Shown here piece by piece: positions 10,391 to 21,336 of a stretch of DNA of 64,000 nt; the first letter of the stretch is position 1, and every line of letters starts with the position of its first letter. Under the pieces are notes generated by a model. It ran no database searches. It was given only the letters and a program-made list of their open reading frames with translations, and was not told the DNA's origin. The DNA is from Paulinella micropora (lineage: Eukaryota; Cercozoa; Imbricatea; Euglyphida; Paulinellidae): the NCBI GenBank assembly GCA_019918135.1, contig WBZZ01003770.1:56249-120248 (forward strand), in the 5' to 3' direction. The translations under genes were made by a program, and so were the position numbers.

Positions 10391-10878
10391 CCACGGGAAC
10401 GGGGGGGGGGGGGGGGTAACAGGAGGTAGCTGGGCCTGCCCGGGCGACGGGTGCGGCGGCGGGCCAGAGCCTGCCCAGACAACAGCTGCGGCGGCGTGCA
10501 GGAGGCTCTGCGTTGGAGCTTCACTAACGAACGTGCCAGGGCGGGGAGCCCTGCGACTTTGCAGTGCCCAGTGGCGAAGAGACTCTGCCCGGCTGAAGTT
10601 GCAGGTGCTCGTGATAATTGGGATAGCAGGACAAGACAGCTCGACGAGTGCTGTCTAGCCGTCACTAACAACGTAGCGTGGCCAGGCGCACGACGGCACC
10701 ACCGGGTGGTGCACCGGGGGCTCACGCCATCCCTGCTGCTCCCTATCCCGTGTCTTCCCCCTCCCCCCCACCCCTGGCTGCCTCTTTCCTCACCCGGCCG
10801 GGGGGAGAGGGGGAGGCGCGCGCCGGCCGGAGCGGAGGGAGGCCGCCGTAAACCGAGGGCTAGTAAAAGGGCTGTGCC
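10391..10878. other. intergenic spacer with poly-G run
   Basis: A poly-G tract near 10,400-10,416, then GC-rich DNA with no supported gene. CTAGTAAAAGGGC lies just upstream of the next ATG and could be a promoter element. Confidence 0.5.
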
Positions 10879-13307
10879 ATGGGCGACCGGGACCAGGCTG
10901 GACACGACACAGCGGGGCCCCCGGGGTGTCTGTTGGACCACCCCCGGTGGGAATGTTATCTCAACATACCAGATCGCCTCACGGCCTACTGCGTGGCCCC
11001 GCCCTGCCTAAGACGTGAGCGCGAGGACACCGTACGACAGGCCCTGTTCTTAAGCTCCCTACAATTTCATCGCTGGCACCACCAGCTAGGAGGCCCTGTC
11101 CTGCCCGTGTTACCCCAGGGCACCCTACTCGAGGTCTGCGCCCGGACAGGCGTGAGTTTGCCCGTTCCGTACGACCCGGAGGCCTGGGGCCCCGCTGTCC
11201 GTCGCCTCTACACCCAGCAACAGCTCGTCTTCGCTCCTCTCGTAGTTCCGCTCCCTACAGAAACTGACACTCGAGGTAGGCGATACTGGGTTTCGCTAGA
11301 GAAGGTCCTGCAGCTGTTCCAGCCTTCGCCAGGCCAGCCTCCGTTGCCTACGGAACTGGTGCTGGCCCAAGCCCAGCCCCTGCCCGGTACGGACCAGAGC
11401 CTGGAGCCCACCGGTGCGGAACTGTCGCATCGTACTACTACGTTCGCGTTCCGCCTCTTTCAGCTGGACTGGCCGTATCATCACTTGCGGCGCGTGATTA
11501 CTCGCCTGGACGTGCAGAGCTTCCGCTTATGCCTGCAAAAGGACTCGGAATGTTACCGCTGGAAGGCCGAGAGGTCCGCGCGCGCCTTCTTCGAACGCAT
11601 GCAGACCGAACTTATTACAGCCGACACCACCCCCTCGCTCTGACAGTGCAAGAGACGCCGCACCTCAAGCAGCTGAGCTTGTTGCAGCTCGATGACGAGG
11701 GGTGTGCGCCTTGTGTACGCTTTGGCCTTTGGTCCTGTACTGCGCTGGAAGAGCTTGCGTTGACACGCCAACGGACCAGGAGGGCACAGGTGGCGCTGGT
11801 AGACCTGGTCATTACGAAATGCCCCCTGCTCCGCACCATCGACACCTGCACGGGGGCCAGCCTCCCGCAACGCGTCGCCATCCGAGTGAGCTCCTTGCGT
11901 AGGCCTCTGACGCTGATTACCGGCGGCCACGTGCGGATACTGGCGGTCGACTGTGAGCTAGAAAGCCTGACCGTGCTCAACCCGCCACTAGCGAGCCCGC
12001 GGCCTTGGCGACCAGAGGAGGGAGAAGGAGTTCCGTGTAGGGGCGACGCGCAGAGGATACTAGAGTACAGTGCGGCGGCCCCGGCATTCTGGCTAGTGTT
12101 CAGGAGGTGTGGCTTGTTGCACACTGTAACCCTGCCCCGGGCAGAGTGCGCCAGGTCCCTCCGCCTCTTCTTCGAACAGGGCTGCGCTCTGCCGTGCCTG
12201 CGGCTCCCCAGCCTCAGCCGCTGCCACGGGCCGCTGACCGTGAAATACGAGGGCCCGGGGCCGACGGCGACCTCTCCCCTGGCCAAAACCGAGCTGGTAC
12301 TCGAGCGCTTGTCGGCGGTCGAGGGTAAAGCCACACTCGAGGTCCGCGGCAGTGACAGCCTGTCCAAAATCTGTTTCCCCGCGCTGACCAGCGCCCAGTG
12401 GTTCAGCCTAACCTTGGTCGAATGTGCTAATCTGCGTAGCGTTGAGTTCCCTGTGCTAGCCAGCGCCCAGGAGTTCAGCCTAGAAGTGACGGGCTGCAGG
12501 AGTCTGCGCTGCGTCAGCCTCCCGGCGCTAGCTAAGCTAGGGAAGTTCACTCTAACCTTGGCGGACTGTGGCAACCTGCAGTCCGTGCGTCTATCCTCTG
12601 CCTGGCAGGCCCAGGGGACCGAGGTTCACCTCGCGGTGCGCCAATGCGGCGCGCTGACCAGCTTCGAGTTGCCCAGTCCGGCTAACAGCCTAGCCAAGAC
12701 GTTCGAATTCAAGGGGTGTGACGCGCTGTCCGAGTTGTATTTCCACCCGCAGGCGTCTTTCCTGGGGAAGCGCTCCCACGAGGAGGCTGGGGGGCTCACT
12801 CTTCTCAAAGTCCAGGAGTGTAAGCAGCTGAGGCAACTGTCGCTGCCTCCCCCGTCCGTCGCCCCGCTGTCGCTCACGGTGCATGATTGTGCGGCGCTCG
12901 AAGAAATACGCCTCCTCTTCCCCGAGCCGGAGATCCGGTGGGAGGCCGACGAAGGCCGGCAGCTCTCCATCCACGTCCAGAAGTGTAGGCAGCTGAAGCA
13001 ACTGTCGCTGCCTCCCCCGTCCATCGTCCCGCTGTCACTCACGGTCCACGACTGTGCGGCGCTCGAAGAAATACGCTTCTTCCCCGAGCCGGAGATCCGG
13101 CGGGTAGCCGGCGAAGGCCGGCGGCTCTCCATCCACGTCCAGGAGTGCAACCAGCTGAGGCAACTGTCGCTGCCTCCCCTGCGCCTCCCGCTGGAGCTCA
13201 CTGTTCGTGACTGTGCTGCGCTCGGAACCACAGACCTGCCCGCTCCTCAGGACGGACCGCGCGGTGACCTCACACTCAAGCTAGCCGGTTGTCCTCTACT
13301 GGCCTAA
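10879..13307 (+). CDS. LRR-like protein, paralogue of 4,884-7,208, with one frameshift
   Basis: The ATG at 10,879 opens a frame to a TGA at about 11,641. The same protein then continues in another frame from about 11,640 to the TAA at 13,307, so a one-base shift lies near the C run at 11,630-11,640. The N-terminal domain matches the start of the other LRR-like gene in order and spacing (for example RRYWVSLEKVLQLFQP against LAWRALEDVVALFSP), and both have the element CxxLEELALTRxR (here CTALEELALTRQR). The C-terminal half is LRR-like with conserved Cys, and ends in three near-identical blocks CRQLKQLSLPPPSxxPLSLT. The two genes are clear paralogues. Function is probably protein binding. Confidence 0.7.
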
Positions 13308-13689
13308 GGGGGGTTCAGTACAGAAGCGGGACGAGGGGGGGGGGGGGGCCAGCAGCGCGCCGGGGCGAGAGAGAGGGGGAGGGGCCGCGTAGTCTGGCTA
13401 GCGGCCAAACCCGGCCAGGTACCGGAGTGAGGGAAGGGGCGCTTGCTCATTAAAGGCCAAGCTCGGCATAGAAGCCCCGAGGGGGTTGGCTACTTTCCTA
13501 CGGTCCGGGGCAGGGGTGGTTGTCAGGAAGGGGTAATTTAATCCGCGTGCGCGGTAGACGGACTAGCGCTACAGCGTGGCCGCCGGAGTTAAGCGCGCCG
13601 GTCGTGCGCGTGGGGGGAGGCGAGGCGGTCCAGACGTCAGGGCCGGGCTTAGCAGCCCCTACCCCGCGCGGCTGCGGCGCGAGGCCTGG
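13308..13689. other. intergenic spacer
   Basis: A poly-G run near 13,337-13,347 and GC-rich sequence between convergent genes. CATTAAAGG near 13,449 could be a degenerate 3' signal. No gene is seen. Confidence 0.45.
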
Positions 13690-14511
13690 CTAGCGGTCGC
13701 ACAGCTGCAGCGCCCGGCCGCTGGCCAAGTCAAACGTACAACCACAGCCGAAACGGATCGTGTGTGCTGCCAGGACGAAGTCGGCGGGGCCTTCGTCGGC
13801 TAGGTGGCCGGAGCAGGAACAGGAGGGGCCCAGGGGTTCGCGCTGTGCGTAGCTCCTCATCGTGGCCCGCTGGGTGCTGGCGTTCTGTGGTAGTACCGTG
13901 CCGCCGACCCAAGGGGCCGGGGAGGGGGCGGGGGGCCGCGGGGGGTGGGCGTCGGGGAGGAGGGGGGGAAAGAGAGCGACCGCGGGTGCCCCCCGGGGCC
14001 TACGTAGTGCCCACGGGGGGGAGGGGCGCCGCCGGCCGGCCGCCCCCGTCGCCCCTCCCCCGGACTGCGCCTGCGCTGGCCGTAGGCCGGCGCTCCAGCT
14101 CTGGAGCTGCAGGAGCCACCGTGGACGGTGCTCGCCGCCCGCGAGCGCCGGTGGCGGCCGACGGTGCTCGGCATCCGCCGCGGGCGGGGTGCCGCCGCCG
14201 GGCCCGACACGATCGTCGGCGCCCGCTTTCGTGTCAGCGTCCGCCTCCTCAGGGTCGGCCTCCGTCTCCGGGTCGGTCTCTGTCTCGGAGTCCGCCGCCT
14301 GACGGGCGTGGCGCCCGCACAGCCCGGGCGTGGCGGCCCCGGCGCGCCGGAAGAGGCTTCTCCGTGCGCAGGGCCGGCAGGCCGGCACCCAGGCCGTCCA
14401 GCGCCGGCCGTGCCCCGGCCTGTACCTGCCCAGCGGTCCGCGGCGCCACCCCTGGAAACTGTACTTGACCGTGCCCCGGCGCCGGGCAGCACGCGCGGCG
14501 GAGGGTGCCAT
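13690..14511 (-). CDS. basic/acidic protein with one EsV-1-7-like Cys/His finger
   Basis: I start at the ATG at 14,511, which gives about 273 residues to TAG; the open frame extends further upstream only as low-complexity sequence. After a basic N-terminus comes one finger C-x2-C-x17-C-x2-H (CRPCARRSLF, then GLCGRHARQA). This resembles the repeated finger of the protein at 40,291-43,164 and the EsV-1-7 motif. It is followed by an acidic Glu/Thr/Asp run, a Pro-rich middle, and a C-terminal Cys cluster (CSCSGH, CGC, C). The gene diverges from the RPB5 gene across about 290 bases. A nucleic-acid or protein-binding role is possible; the family is not established. Confidence 0.55.
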   Translation of the reverse strand: MAPSAARAARRRGTVKYSFQGWRRGPLGRYRPGHGRRWTAWVPACRPCARRSLFRRAGAATPGLCGRHARQAADSETETDPETEADPEEADADTKAGADDRVGPGGGTPPAADAEHRRPPPALAGGEHRPRWLLQLQSWSAGLRPAQAQSGGGATGAAGRRRPSPPWALRRPRGAPAVALFPPLLPDAHPPRPPAPSPAPWVGGTVLPQNASTQRATMRSYAQREPLGPSCSCSGHLADEGPADFVLAAHTIRFGCGCTFDLASGRALQLCDR

Positions 14512-14801
14512 AGCAGGGGCTTTCTGCCCCCCGGCCGCGTGTACGGCGGGGCTGAGCTGGCCCGGCCCGCCCCCCGCGCGCGCCCGGGGGGAGGCGGCGG
14601 GGTGCCCCGCCCCGGGCGCGGCGCCACGCCCGTGCCCGGGGGCCCAAGGGGGGGGGGGGGGGGGGAAGGCTGGAAGGAGGGGGAGGGGAGGTCGTCGGGG
14701 CGGAGGAGGGGGGGGCCCCGACGAAACCTGTCTCCTCCCCCCGCCCCCCGCGCACGCCGGCTCTCCCGGCGACGGGGGCCGCCCGCCCCCGGCTGGCAGA
14801 A

Positions 14802-15617
14802 ATGCTGAGCGTGGACGACTGCCTAGCGGCCAGGCCGGGGGCCCGCTCCCGCGCGGCCCGCATCCCGCGCCAGCACGCCTGCCCCGACTGCCAGGGCAGC
14901 GAACTCGTGTGCGTGAACGGCTCTGCGTGTGACTGTGGGTGGCTGGGCTCCGTCGTAGCCTAGCACCTGACGAGGCTGCTGGTGCAGCGCGGCTACGCCC
15001 GGCGGCTGTCGCACCCACGGGACGTAGTGGGTGAGTGGCTGCCGTTCCTGCCCCCGGGCGCGGCGGCCCAGCCGCTCCCCCCGCTGTCGGTGTGCTGGGG
15101 CAGGGCACAGGATCCGGGCGGGGCTTCCCTCAGCAGCGCGACGGCCGAGGCCTGGCTGCAGGACCTGGAGGACCGGCACGGGGCGGGCCCCCGCACCGTC
15201 TGGCTCCTCCACCGCAAGCGGCGGCAGCCCGTGGCCAAGCTGCTGGCGGGCCGCGCGCGCGGCCTGGGCTGGTCCGTGGAGTTCTGGACCGAGGACGAAC
15301 TGCTGTTCCCGCCCGACACGCACGGCACGTACTTCGCGGAGCACCGGGTGCTGGCCCCGGAGGAAGTGAGCGAGCTGGCCAGGACCTACTCGGTGCTGCC
15401 ACAGGAGCAGTTTCCCGTCCTGCACAGCGGCGACCCCGCCGCTCGCTGGTGGGGCGTGCGGCCCGGCGACATTGTGCGCGTGTCTTCGTGGCTGGACGGG
15501 GGCGAGCAGCCTACCTACCGCCGGTGCGGGCCCCTGGGCGCCGAACAGTTCCGGCGCGACAGCATCGTCCCCAAGAAGCCGAGGCAGGTCGATCGCCAGG
15601 GCCGCTACACCACTTGA
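14802..15617 (+). CDS. RNA polymerase subunit RPB5 (RPABC1-like) behind a zinc-ribbon-like segment; in-frame TAG
   Basis: The C-terminal part has the RPB5 assembly-domain signature: EDELLFPP, then HRVLAPEEVSEL, then GDPAARWWGVRPGDIVRV and PTYRRC, in the order and spacing of eukaryotic and viral RPB5. The N-terminal helix LTRLLVQRGYARRLSHP also matches RPB5 (compare RKTIMQLCHDRGY in the human subunit). This helix begins right after a TAG at 14,961-14,963, with no ATG between. Upstream in the same frame, from the ATG at 14,802, lies a 53-codon segment with CPDCQGSELVC and CDCG, like a TFIIB-type zinc ribbon. Either TAG is read as sense, or RPB5 starts at a non-ATG codon, or the gene is disabled. 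About 30 residues follow the usual RPB5 end. Confidence 0.8.
14961..14963 (+). other. in-frame TAG between zinc ribbon and RPB5
   Basis: TAG is codon 54 of the frame that starts at 14,802. Both sides are in one frame with no indel. The conserved first helix of RPB5 starts two codons later. No ATG occurs between the TAG and that helix. Confidence 0.85.
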
Positions 15618-15843
15618 ACGGCCGGGGGAGGGGGGGCGGGCCCCCCCCCTCCCCCCCCTCCCCCCGCCCCTTTTGCCTGCCACCCGCAACGGTTAGTGGG
15701 GGGCTCTCCGCAGGTCCTCTGTCCGCCTCTCTTCTCCTTCGTAGCCCGGCCCGTGCTGCCGGCCGGCAACAAGGCATGCATCGGGTGCGGAGCCCGACCA
15801 ACTGCCTCCCCCGCCTGGCTGTCAAAAACAGAACGGTGCATTT

Positions 15844-15852
15844 AATAAAAAA
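15844..15852 (+). terminator. AATAAAAAA polyadenylation-like signal after RPB5
   Basis: AATAAAAAATAAC lies about 225 bases past the RPB5 stop, in the gap before the convergent gene at 15,898. It is A-rich in otherwise very GC-rich DNA. Confidence 0.5.
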
Positions 15853-15897
15853 TAACTCTCGTAAGCCCTTCCTTCTTCAGAAAACAGGACGGTGGTG

Positions 15898-16536
15898 CTA
15901 AGAGAAGATGTTGCCTAGCGCTAGGTCACGGATGGCCCTTCTGAGCGCGGGTACTTCCTGGGGCACTGCCTCCAGCCTCGCGATGACGTAGCCCCAGCTC
16001 GCTCGGCCTTCGACCCACCCGTCACCGGACCCGTCAAAGTCCTGATCCACAAAGTAGAAGAGCGCTGCCAGGGGGTGAGAAAAGGAGCCGTCCGTTCCCT
16101 CGTCGTCGTCGCTCTCGCACTCTTCCTCCCCCGTTTGCTCCAGGTCCCGCAGGATCTCCTGTGTGTCCCACTGGTCGGCCTCCCCGGTCCCAAAGTGGAG
16201 CAGGCACGCCATCACCTCAGCCAGGACCTTTTGCTGCCACTGGGCCTTGAGCCTGGCGAGATAGGCGGCCAGGTGTGGCTGTCGGTGCACCTCGGCGGTG
16301 GCGCGGGCAAACTTCATTTCGGCACGGGCCCGGCGACCAAAGACAGCTTTGCGCCGCTTGAGGGGTGGCGGGGGTGTGGAGGGGCGGGCGTCTGCGCCAC
16401 GGCGCTTCTGGCCCGCCGGCACCGGGGCGCCGGACGGGGCGTCGGCCAGTGCGCCGGCCAGCGTCCGCGCCGCAGCGGTCGGAGACGGAAGAGGGGTCGG
16501 GGGGAGCAAGTCGGCGGAACACGAGGGGGTAGACAT
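15898..16536 (-). CDS. unrecognised protein, about 212 aa, with nuclear-localisation-like basic patch
   Basis: The ATG at 16,536 starts an intact frame to TAG, followed by TGA seven codons on. Features seen are a Ser/Pro/Ala-rich N-terminus, a basic patch PPPPLKRRKAVFGRRARAEMK, a helical middle with HLAAYLARLKAQWQQK, an acidic stretch EEECESDDDEG, and a C-terminal segment LAALFYFVDQDF. I do not recognise the family. Basic patch plus acidic region would fit a nuclear or virion DNA-associated protein, which is inference. The gene is convergent with RPB5. Confidence 0.6.
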   Translation of the reverse strand: MSTPSCSADLLPPTPLPSPTAAARTLAGALADAPSGAPVPAGQKRRGADARPSTPPPPLKRRKAVFGRRARAEMKFARATAEVHRQPHLAAYLARLKAQWQQKVLAEVMACLLHFGTGEADQWDTQEILRDLEQTGEEECESDDDEGTDGSFSHPLAALFYFVDQDFDGSGDGWVEGRASWGYVIARLEAVPQEVPALRRAIRDLALGNIFS

Positions 16537-16891
16537 AGGCTCTGCCTCCAGCGAGCGGAATTGAATTGTGGCCGGGACCGGGAGCTGGCGTCCTCCCCCC
16601 GGCGCAGCGTGCGTCGCGCGCCCTGCCTTGCGCGTCCGCCGCCGCGCTGGCGAGCGCCCCCCCCCCACGTCCGGAGCACAGACGGCGGGCGCCCGCCCCC
16701 CCCCCCCTCGGGGGGCCCACGGTGGCGAGCGCCGCCCGTGGCACGCGTGCCCCCGAGGGGGGAGGGAAACTCCGTTCGCTTTCCCCCTCTCCCCGGCCCC
16801 CCGCGGTGCGTGCGCGCCCTGGCGCAGGGAGGGTAGCGGACAGCGCGGGGGTACAGGCTACCCCACAAAGCACGACCGGCCGAAGCCGCTC

Positions 16892-18258
16892 ATGTCTAGC
16901 GCTGCCGGACTTAGCGACCTCGGCGGCGGCTCCGCCGAGGAGGACGTGCCCCACTCGAGCTTCTGGGCCAGGTACTTCCAAGCCGTGATAACCCACGAGC
17001 TGAAAAGTCTGAAGAAGCGGGGCCGCCTCGCGGCCTATGCCGGCCCGGGGACGCCCCCGAAGCGCCGGGCGTTTTCCCGGACCAGGTGGCCCCTGCGCCC
17101 CGGCCCGCAGGACTGTTTCCTGGCGGCCAGGCTAGTGTCCCTCAACAAGGCGGTTCTCACCGCGGCGATCGGCGCCCAGGCCTCGTGCACCCCGGCCGCG
17201 GTGGCGGACTGTATGCTGGCGGTGGGCTCGCACCACGCGCTGTCGACGGGCTGCGCGCCCGACCCCAGCGCCACGGACAAGCTGGTGGCCTTCTTTGCCG
17301 GCGCGCCGCAGCACCGGGCCACCAGGGCCCACCCCCGCTGCACGGGGCCCAAGCCGCACGGCAGCGCCCCGCGGTGCGGCTGCGCCTTCCGGCACAACGC
17401 CCTGGGGCGGGCCCTGGCACTCAGCGCCTGGCCTGCCTGCAGCTTGGGGCAGGACAACCTCGGTCGCTGCCTGGAGCTGCTGCGACAGGCAGGAGCGGAG
17501 GCTGTGCGCCGCGCGCTCGAGCCCGTGTTTCACCGCCTGGCCCAGGACGAAGCACGGCGCAGACAGGACGAACTAAGCTCCGAGTGCTCGTTCGCCCTGT
17601 TGGCGCTGGGGGCCAGGCCACAGGACGCGCTGTGGCTGTGGTACGACGGACAATTCTGGCCGGCCCAACTAGACTCCCTCACGGGCCAGAGCCGGCGCCA
17701 CGAACTCACGGTGCGGCTGCGTGTCCTCGAGCCGGGCGACGGGCCCGGCCCGCACTCTGCCGGCCGGGCTCTGTCCCCGGCGGACACGGCGCTGCTCCTC
17801 GACGCCCTGGCCCCTCCCCCGCCAAGCGCCGCGTCCAGGCTACGCGATGTGCTAGCGTCCGCGGTACAGCGGGCCGGGCCCCGCTACGCCCTGCGCTCCT
17901 TTCGAGTGCGCCCCAACTACGACGGAGTGCCTGTCTCTGCCCCCGCCGCCGCCGAGTGGTCCGAGTACTTTGCCCAGAGCTTCGAGGTGACGGAGCTCGC
18001 GGGGCAGGAGAGCAGCCGGAGGGCCGGGGGGCGCTGTGCCTGCCCGCGCACGCCCGCCAGCAGCCCTTCCACCGCTTCTTTCGTCAGTACCTAGACCCGC
18101 ACCTCCGCCATGTGCGGCGCGACTGGCCGGTGGCGCTGTCGGTGCTCGTGGGCTCGTATTGTTTCGGGGGAGGGGTGATCCACGGCAGGAGCAGGCTCGA
18201 GAAGGGCTCCCGCCCCGACCGGGTGGTTGTTAGCCACGAACGTCCGGCCGAGCACTGA
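16892..18258 (+). CDS. unrecognised protein, about 450 aa, with a late frameshift
   Basis: I start at the ATG at 16,892, giving MSSAAGLSDLG. The frame is good to about 18,020. There, at a G run near 18,027, coding potential moves to another frame, which continues as FHRFFRQYLDPHLRHVRRDW to a TGA at 18,258. A conserved-looking Cys/His cluster lies in the middle (HPRCTGPKPHGSAPRCGCAF), and WLWYDGQFWPAQL follows later. The gene is followed by AATAAAAA at 18,356. I do not recognise the family. The shift at a homopolymer could be a sequencing error. Confidence 0.6.
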
Positions 18259-18355
18259 CTCACTGGCCGCTTCCGCGCCCCTCAGGCCGTCCGGAGGGTT
18301 CGGTGCCGGGGGCTAGCCCGGCCACTCCGCCGGCCCCTTCTTTTCGGTTGGTGTC

Positions 18356-18363
18356 AATAAAAA
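18356..18363 (+). terminator. AATAAAAA polyadenylation-like signal
   Basis: Lies about 100 bases past the TGA at 18,258, in the sequence GTGTCAATAAAAATCATGG. It has the same type and distance as the signals after other genes of the GC-rich region. Confidence 0.5.
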
Positions 18364-18686
18364 TCATGGCGTGGACTGTCTGTGTTTTATGATCCCGTGC
18401 GGCCGGGGGCCGGGGACGTCACCGGAAGAAGCTCCGTCTCGTCCGCGCGGCGGCGCTCTGCACCCGCCTCGCCTTTGATATGCGGCGCGCCCCAAGGAGC
18501 GGGACAAGAGAGAAGGGGTACCAGGGAGGAGACTGGGGTCCTCCTCCCCTCCCTTCCTTCCTTCCCCCCTCCCCCGCGGCACCCGCCCGCTCTCCCCAGA
18601 CCGCCTGCCCCGTGCCGACACCTACCTGCCACCCCGTGGCGAGGAGACGCTCGCGCCGGAGTTTTACCCCCGGGCCCTACGCCCCC

Positions 18687-20849
18687 ATGTTCCGCGCCGC
18701 CGGGCTGGCCCGGGCTGGGGCGCCCGGGTTGCGTACCACGCGGGAGGCGGCGCTGGAGGTAGCGGCCGAACACATCCGTGGCACGGGCCTGCTCTCCGTG
18801 CCGGACCTGCTGCACCTGCGGCTCAGCGGCGCCTCCCGCACCCAGCTGGACGACGCCAGGCTGCTCCTGCTGCTCCGCTTAGTGCGCCGGGTGGTCCTGT
18901 CGTACCTGCTGTTTTGTTACGCCCTGGACCGGTCCGTGTGGACCAGCCTGTGCAGCCGGCTAGCGTCCCTGCGCGGAGAGGCGGCGGGCCTGCGCGGGCG
19001 CCGGACGCCGGGCTGCCTGCAGTTCCTGTCTGTCCTAGACAGGGCCGGGCTGCCGCCGGCGGAGCGCGACCGGCTCACCGACGAGTACTACGCCGCGCTG
19101 TGCCACCGGGTGGGTGTGGCAGGGACGCCCCCCCGCCACCCGCGGGCCCGGCGCTTCGCAACCGCCCGGCCCTCGGCCACGCGTGGGGAGCCTGCCTGCG
19201 CGCGGACGGCGCGGCCCCCACCGCCGCGTTCGTAGCGCACGTCCGGGGGCTGCTGGCGCTCTTGCCGGACCGGGGGTGCTGGGGCGCGGCGAAAGGCCGC
19301 GCGCAGCGCCTGCTGAGGGTACAGCGCGCCTTTACCCCCGCCGTGTGGTGCGGCTGGCTCGCGAAGGGTTGGTTCCGCCGCCTGGAGCTCGACTGCCGCG
19401 CGGCCCAGCCGACCGCCGGCCGGGCCTACGTGTCCGACTTTTTGCGGCAGCTGTGCGAGCGCCCCCCCGGCGGGGCCGGCCACTTCTTCCGGCCCGGCCT
19501 GGTGGAGAAGTTGCACGTCCGCGGTGGGGGCGGGGTGGATCTCCAGGCCTTGTTCACTCTGCTGCCGGCCGCCTTCGGCCGGCTCCGCACCCTGTGGCTC
19601 CAGTGCACGGACGCGGCGGCCGGCGGGGCGCGCCCGGCCTGGGCGCTCGCCTCGGACACCCTGCTGGACTGCCGTGTATCGCTGCGCCCCCGCCCCGGCC
19701 CGGGCCGCGTCGCCCGCTGCTGGCGGAGGGCGGCGCCGCCGGCCCGCGCCCCCGACACCACCCTGGTGCTACCACGAGCGCACACGGTCGTGTTTTTGTG
19801 CCCGGAGCCACCGCCCCTGAAGCTGTGCCTGCGGGGCTGCCAGCGCCCGCGGTTTGTCTCCACCACCGCCGAGAACCTGTGGTTCGAAGACTGCGGCTTG
19901 TCTACCCTGAAGGGCTTGCTCCTCCCGACGTTCGCCGCTGCACGGGCGCCCCGGCCGGCCGGGGTCGTGCTGGTAGACTGCCCGCGCCTGGCGGAAACCA
20001 AGGTAGGCTGGGGCCTGCCCAGCCTCACCGTCCGGGGCCAGTGCGCTCTCACGGTCATCGAAGACGACGACCGCGACTCGCAGACCCAGTACGACTTGAC
20101 GGCCGCGCTGGGCGCCGTGGACTGCCAGGACGAGCTGGGCCTCCGTTTTCTGTCGCCGCAGCACACCTTGCTGCTAGGGGTGGGCCCGGAGCGGGCGGGG
20201 CGCCTCCGCGTCCACCCGGGCCGCGCGCTCCGGGAGTTGTGGCTCCTGGGGCTGGCGCCCACCGCACAGGCGCCCCTGCTGCTGCCGACCGCCCCGCCTG
20301 CCTTCTTCCGGCACACACTGCTGCACTGCCAGGGGCTGCACTGGCCGCGCGGGCTGGACCACGATCTCTTGGCCCGCGGCTACCACCAGCCCTGGGCGGG
20401 GGTCTCGCTCGGGCGGCCGGACCGCCTGGCCTGCCTACAGACCGCCCGGCCCTGGCTGGCCCCGGAGGTAGCTTGCGAGGTCCGGGGCGCCTTGTGGCAA
20501 GCGCTGCGCAGCCCGCGGGGGCTGGCGCTGCCGTGCATGCAGCGTGTGCTGCTGGGCGCCGGGCCCCTGAGCCCTCCCGACCCGGCGTGGCTGTTGCGGC
20601 TCTGCCCCCTGAACCGGGTAGTCCTGCTGCGGGGTGCGGGGGCTGGGCTGCCGGCGGCTCACGCTGTGTGCGCCCCCCGGCGCGCCGCCCGTGCGGCTGT
20701 ACCTGCTGCACTGCGGCAACTCGCCGCCCCTCGTCTGTGTGCGCGGCAGCGACGGGGGGGCGCGAAACGTGGAGGTGCGCTGGTCGGGCGGGAGCCCGTC
20801 GTCCGCGCTCGCCCGCGCCCGCGTAGTCCACACCGGCCCGGGGGCTTAA
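18687..20849 (+). CDS. large LRR-like family member, about 720 aa, with two frameshifts
   Basis: The ATG at 18,687 opens a frame that is coding to about 19,125. At a seven-C run it moves to a second frame, coding to about 20,640, then to a third that ends at TAA 20,849. The N-terminus is helical (LLLLLRLVRRVVLSYLLFCYAL). The middle has short beta-strand units with Cys and Trp such as NLWFEDCGLSTLKGL and VVLVDCPRLAETK, reminiscent of the degenerate LRRs in the two genes above. I call it a distant member of that family with limited confidence. The three-part reading is inferred from composition and continuity. Confidence 0.55.
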
Positions 20850-21336
20850 GGCCCCCGGTCCCCGGCCCCCGAACCCCCACGATTCTGCTGACCGACGCCA
20901 TGCAGGCCTGACGGAGCAAAGAGTTCTGGGGCTGCCATAGCCCTGGCCGCATTCCGGTGGCTGGGGTGCTAAGGCTAACCAGGTTTCTGTTGCGGAGCCT
21001 GACTTTTAAGAACTCACGGCGACCACTGGGGGGGGGGGGCGAGGTGCCATCTCCCCCCCCCCTTTTGGCTTCCTGTCTAATACCGGGATTCCCCCCCCCC
21101 CCCCCCCGCCGGGGGCGGCGTGCACAGCCCTCTTTTCTCCTCCCTCTCCTCACTCGCCGCTCACGCCGCCCGGCTCACCGACTCCCGGAACAAAGGAGCA
21201 GGGCCCCTTCGGCTTTTAAGCTCTCTAACCGCGCGTCCGGCGAGAGAAGCCCCCAGGCCAGCTAGTTGTAGCCCAGCCGGGGGTGCACCACGGGTCCCCC
21301 ACGGGTCCCCCACGGGTCCCCCATGGGTCCCACGGG
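20850..21336. other. intergenic spacer with poly-G/C runs and a short tandem repeat
   Basis: Poly-G near 21,029-21,038 and poly-C near 21,048-21,062 and 21,092-21,107, then four copies of a 12-13-base CCACGGGTCCC unit at about 21,288-21,336. No gene is supported. Confidence 0.5.
21288..21336. repeat. 12-13 bp tandem repeat CCACGGGTCCC
   Basis: Four near-identical units directly after the stop of the DUF285 gene on the minus strand. Confidence 0.8.

Noticed and set aside
13690-15108. Extension of the minus-strand finger gene to a 472-codon ORF
   Set aside because: The extra upstream part is low-complexity and runs antisense through the RPB5 gene. The ATG at 14,511 is a better start.
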